Below are positions 63,368 through 64,000 of a stretch of DNA of 64,000 bases, piece after piece (within the stretch, counting starts at the first letter, position 1; the number at the start of each line of letters is the position of its first letter). The notes beneath the pieces are model-generated. The model did no database searches, was not told the DNA's origin, and was given only the letters and a program-made list of their open reading frames with translations. The DNA is from Cohaesibacter sp. ES.047 (lineage in GTDB: Bacteria; Pseudomonadota; Alphaproteobacteria; Rhizobiales; Cohaesibacteraceae): positions 3,488,001 to 3,552,000 of the forward strand of contig NZ_LT907844.1 of assembly GCF_900215505.1 (NCBI RefSeq), given 5' to 3'. A program made the translations under genes and the position numbers.

Positions 63368-63937
63368 ATGTCGCAGGACAATCAACCGGAAACCGCCCTG
63401 CCGGGCGTGCTGGGGGTCGTTGATGTCGCCATCGCGCGACTTGAAGCAGCATTGCTGGCCCTGGGCGTCATTTTGATGGCCACAAATACCGTGGCCAACG
63501 TTATCGGCCGCTTTGTTTTTCAAAACAGCCTGTTTTTCTCAGAAGAGCTCAATCGTCTGCTCATCGTCATGATCACCTTCTCGGGCATCTCCTATGCCGC
63601 ACGGCATGGGCGTCATATCCGAATGTCGGCGATCTTTGACAAGATGATGCCGCCAGCGCGCAAGGTGATGATGATCGTGATTGCGCTGGTCACGGCGGCG
63701 GTCATGTTCTCTCTGGCCTATTTTTCCATTTCCTACATTCTGACGGTCGCCAAATCCGGACGCGTGTTGCCCGCTTTGCAAATCCCTGTCTACTGGATCT
63801 ATCTGTGGGCGCCGATCGGGTTGTCGCTGACCGGACTGCAATATGTTTTGACTGCCATCAAGAATGTCGTCTCAAAGGATATCTACCTCTCAAGTCAGGT
63901 GCTTGAGGGCTATTCTGAAGACGAGTACGAGATTTAG
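63368..63937 (+). CDS. dctQ: TRAP transporter small permease (DctQ family)
   Basis: A 189-residue membrane protein with four predicted helices, at about residues 30-50, 60-75, 100-120 and 140-160. Family motifs are [31 protein letters not shown] and the C-terminal [23 protein letters not shown]. It forms the membrane complex with DctM, which starts 9 bases downstream. A purine-rich GGGAGCGTGAT precedes the ATG. Confidence 0.92.
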   Translation: MSQDNQPETALPGVLGVVDVAIARLEAALLALGVILMATNTVANVIGRFVFQNSLFFSEELNRLLIVMITFSGISYAARHGRHIRMSAIFDKMMPPARKVMMIVIALVTAAVMFSLAYFSISYILTVAKSGRVLPALQIPVYWIYLWAPIGLSLTGLQYVLTAIKNVVSKDIYLSSQVLEGYSEDEYEI

Positions 63938-63946
63938 GAGCGTCCC

Positions 63947-64000
63947 ATGGCACTGGTAATGTTTCTCGTCATGCTGGCGCTTCTGCTCGTCGGCTTCCCG
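63947..64000 (+). CDS. dctM: TRAP transporter large permease (DctM family), N-terminal fragment
   Basis: Only the first 18 codons are present (MALVMFLVMLALLLVGFP), running off the window. The hydrophobic start, the TAGGAG ribosome binding site and the position directly after dctQ identify it as the 12-helix transport subunit. Integrity cannot be judged. Confidence 0.85.
   Translation, partial: MALVMFLVMLALLLVGFP

Overview
The window looks like the chromosome of a nitrogen-fixing alphaproteobacterium. The evidence is the nif gene order (iscA-nifU-nifS-nifV-cysE-nifW-nifZ-nifM), alphaproteobacterial transporter and catabolic families, moderately high GC with strong bias for C/G at third positions, and many ATGA or GTGA gene overlaps. 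A marine or sediment Hyphomicrobiales- or Rhodobacterales-like host fits, but this is inference; there is no rRNA or other marker gene here. No tRNA, CRISPR array, prophage or insertion sequence was seen.

Layout. (1) 1-8171: right-hand part of a nif cluster. The tail of a NifX-associated gene, a small NifX-associated protein and two ferredoxins end at a clear terminator. A textbook NifA/sigma-54 promoter then drives iscA-nifUSV-cysE-(TPR)-nifWZM. (2) 8561-10794: a xylitol/polyol dehydrogenase followed by a decayed xylulokinase. (3) 11568-21286: a pentitol operon with an AraC regulator, a ribose-type ABC importer, an L-xylulose-reductase-like and a ribitol-dehydrogenase-like SDR, a D-ribulokinase-like FGGY kinase, a HAD phosphatase, and a protein resembling BREX-type BrxC/BrxD ATPases whose P-loop lysine is lost. 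(4) 21292-32547: a PrpR-type sigma-54 activator divergent from an operon with its own -24/-12 promoter, encoding a dipeptide-type ABC importer, a cytoplasmic Asp-box sialidase-fold protein, a four-carbon-acid-sugar-type kinase and an atypical DapA/NanA-family lyase. A CaCA exchanger and an MgtC protein follow. (5) 34440-51656: a RutR-like TetR repressor divergent from a reductive pyrimidine (uracil/thymine) catabolic set: omega-aminotransferase, (methyl)malonate-semialdehyde dehydrogenase, N-carbamoyl-beta-alanine amidohydrolase, dihydropyrimidinase and an NMT1-type ABC importer. Immediately downstream are a complete coenzyme F420 operon (cofG-cofH-cofD-cofC-cofE), an NADPH:F420 oxidoreductase and one F420-type luciferase-like (LLM) oxidoreductase. 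(6) 51731-59676: a second amidohydrolase/acetamidase pair divergent from a peptide-type ABC operon containing a permease-ATPase fusion. (7) 59678-64000: a GntR/FCD regulator, a MocR-type regulator and the start of a TRAP transporter operon.

The most interesting system is region 5. The local uracil pathway has the steps from dihydrouracil to acetyl-CoA but no PreA/PreT dihydropyrimidine dehydrogenase. What sits beside it is everything needed to make F420, reduce it with NADPH and use it in one LLM enzyme. I infer that the LLM protein may be an F420H2-dependent uracil/thymine reductase replacing the flavin/Fe-S enzyme. Other points of note are candidate operators for the TetR, MocR and GntR regulators, the degenerate BREX-like ATPase in a sugar operon, and the multiply damaged xylulokinase.
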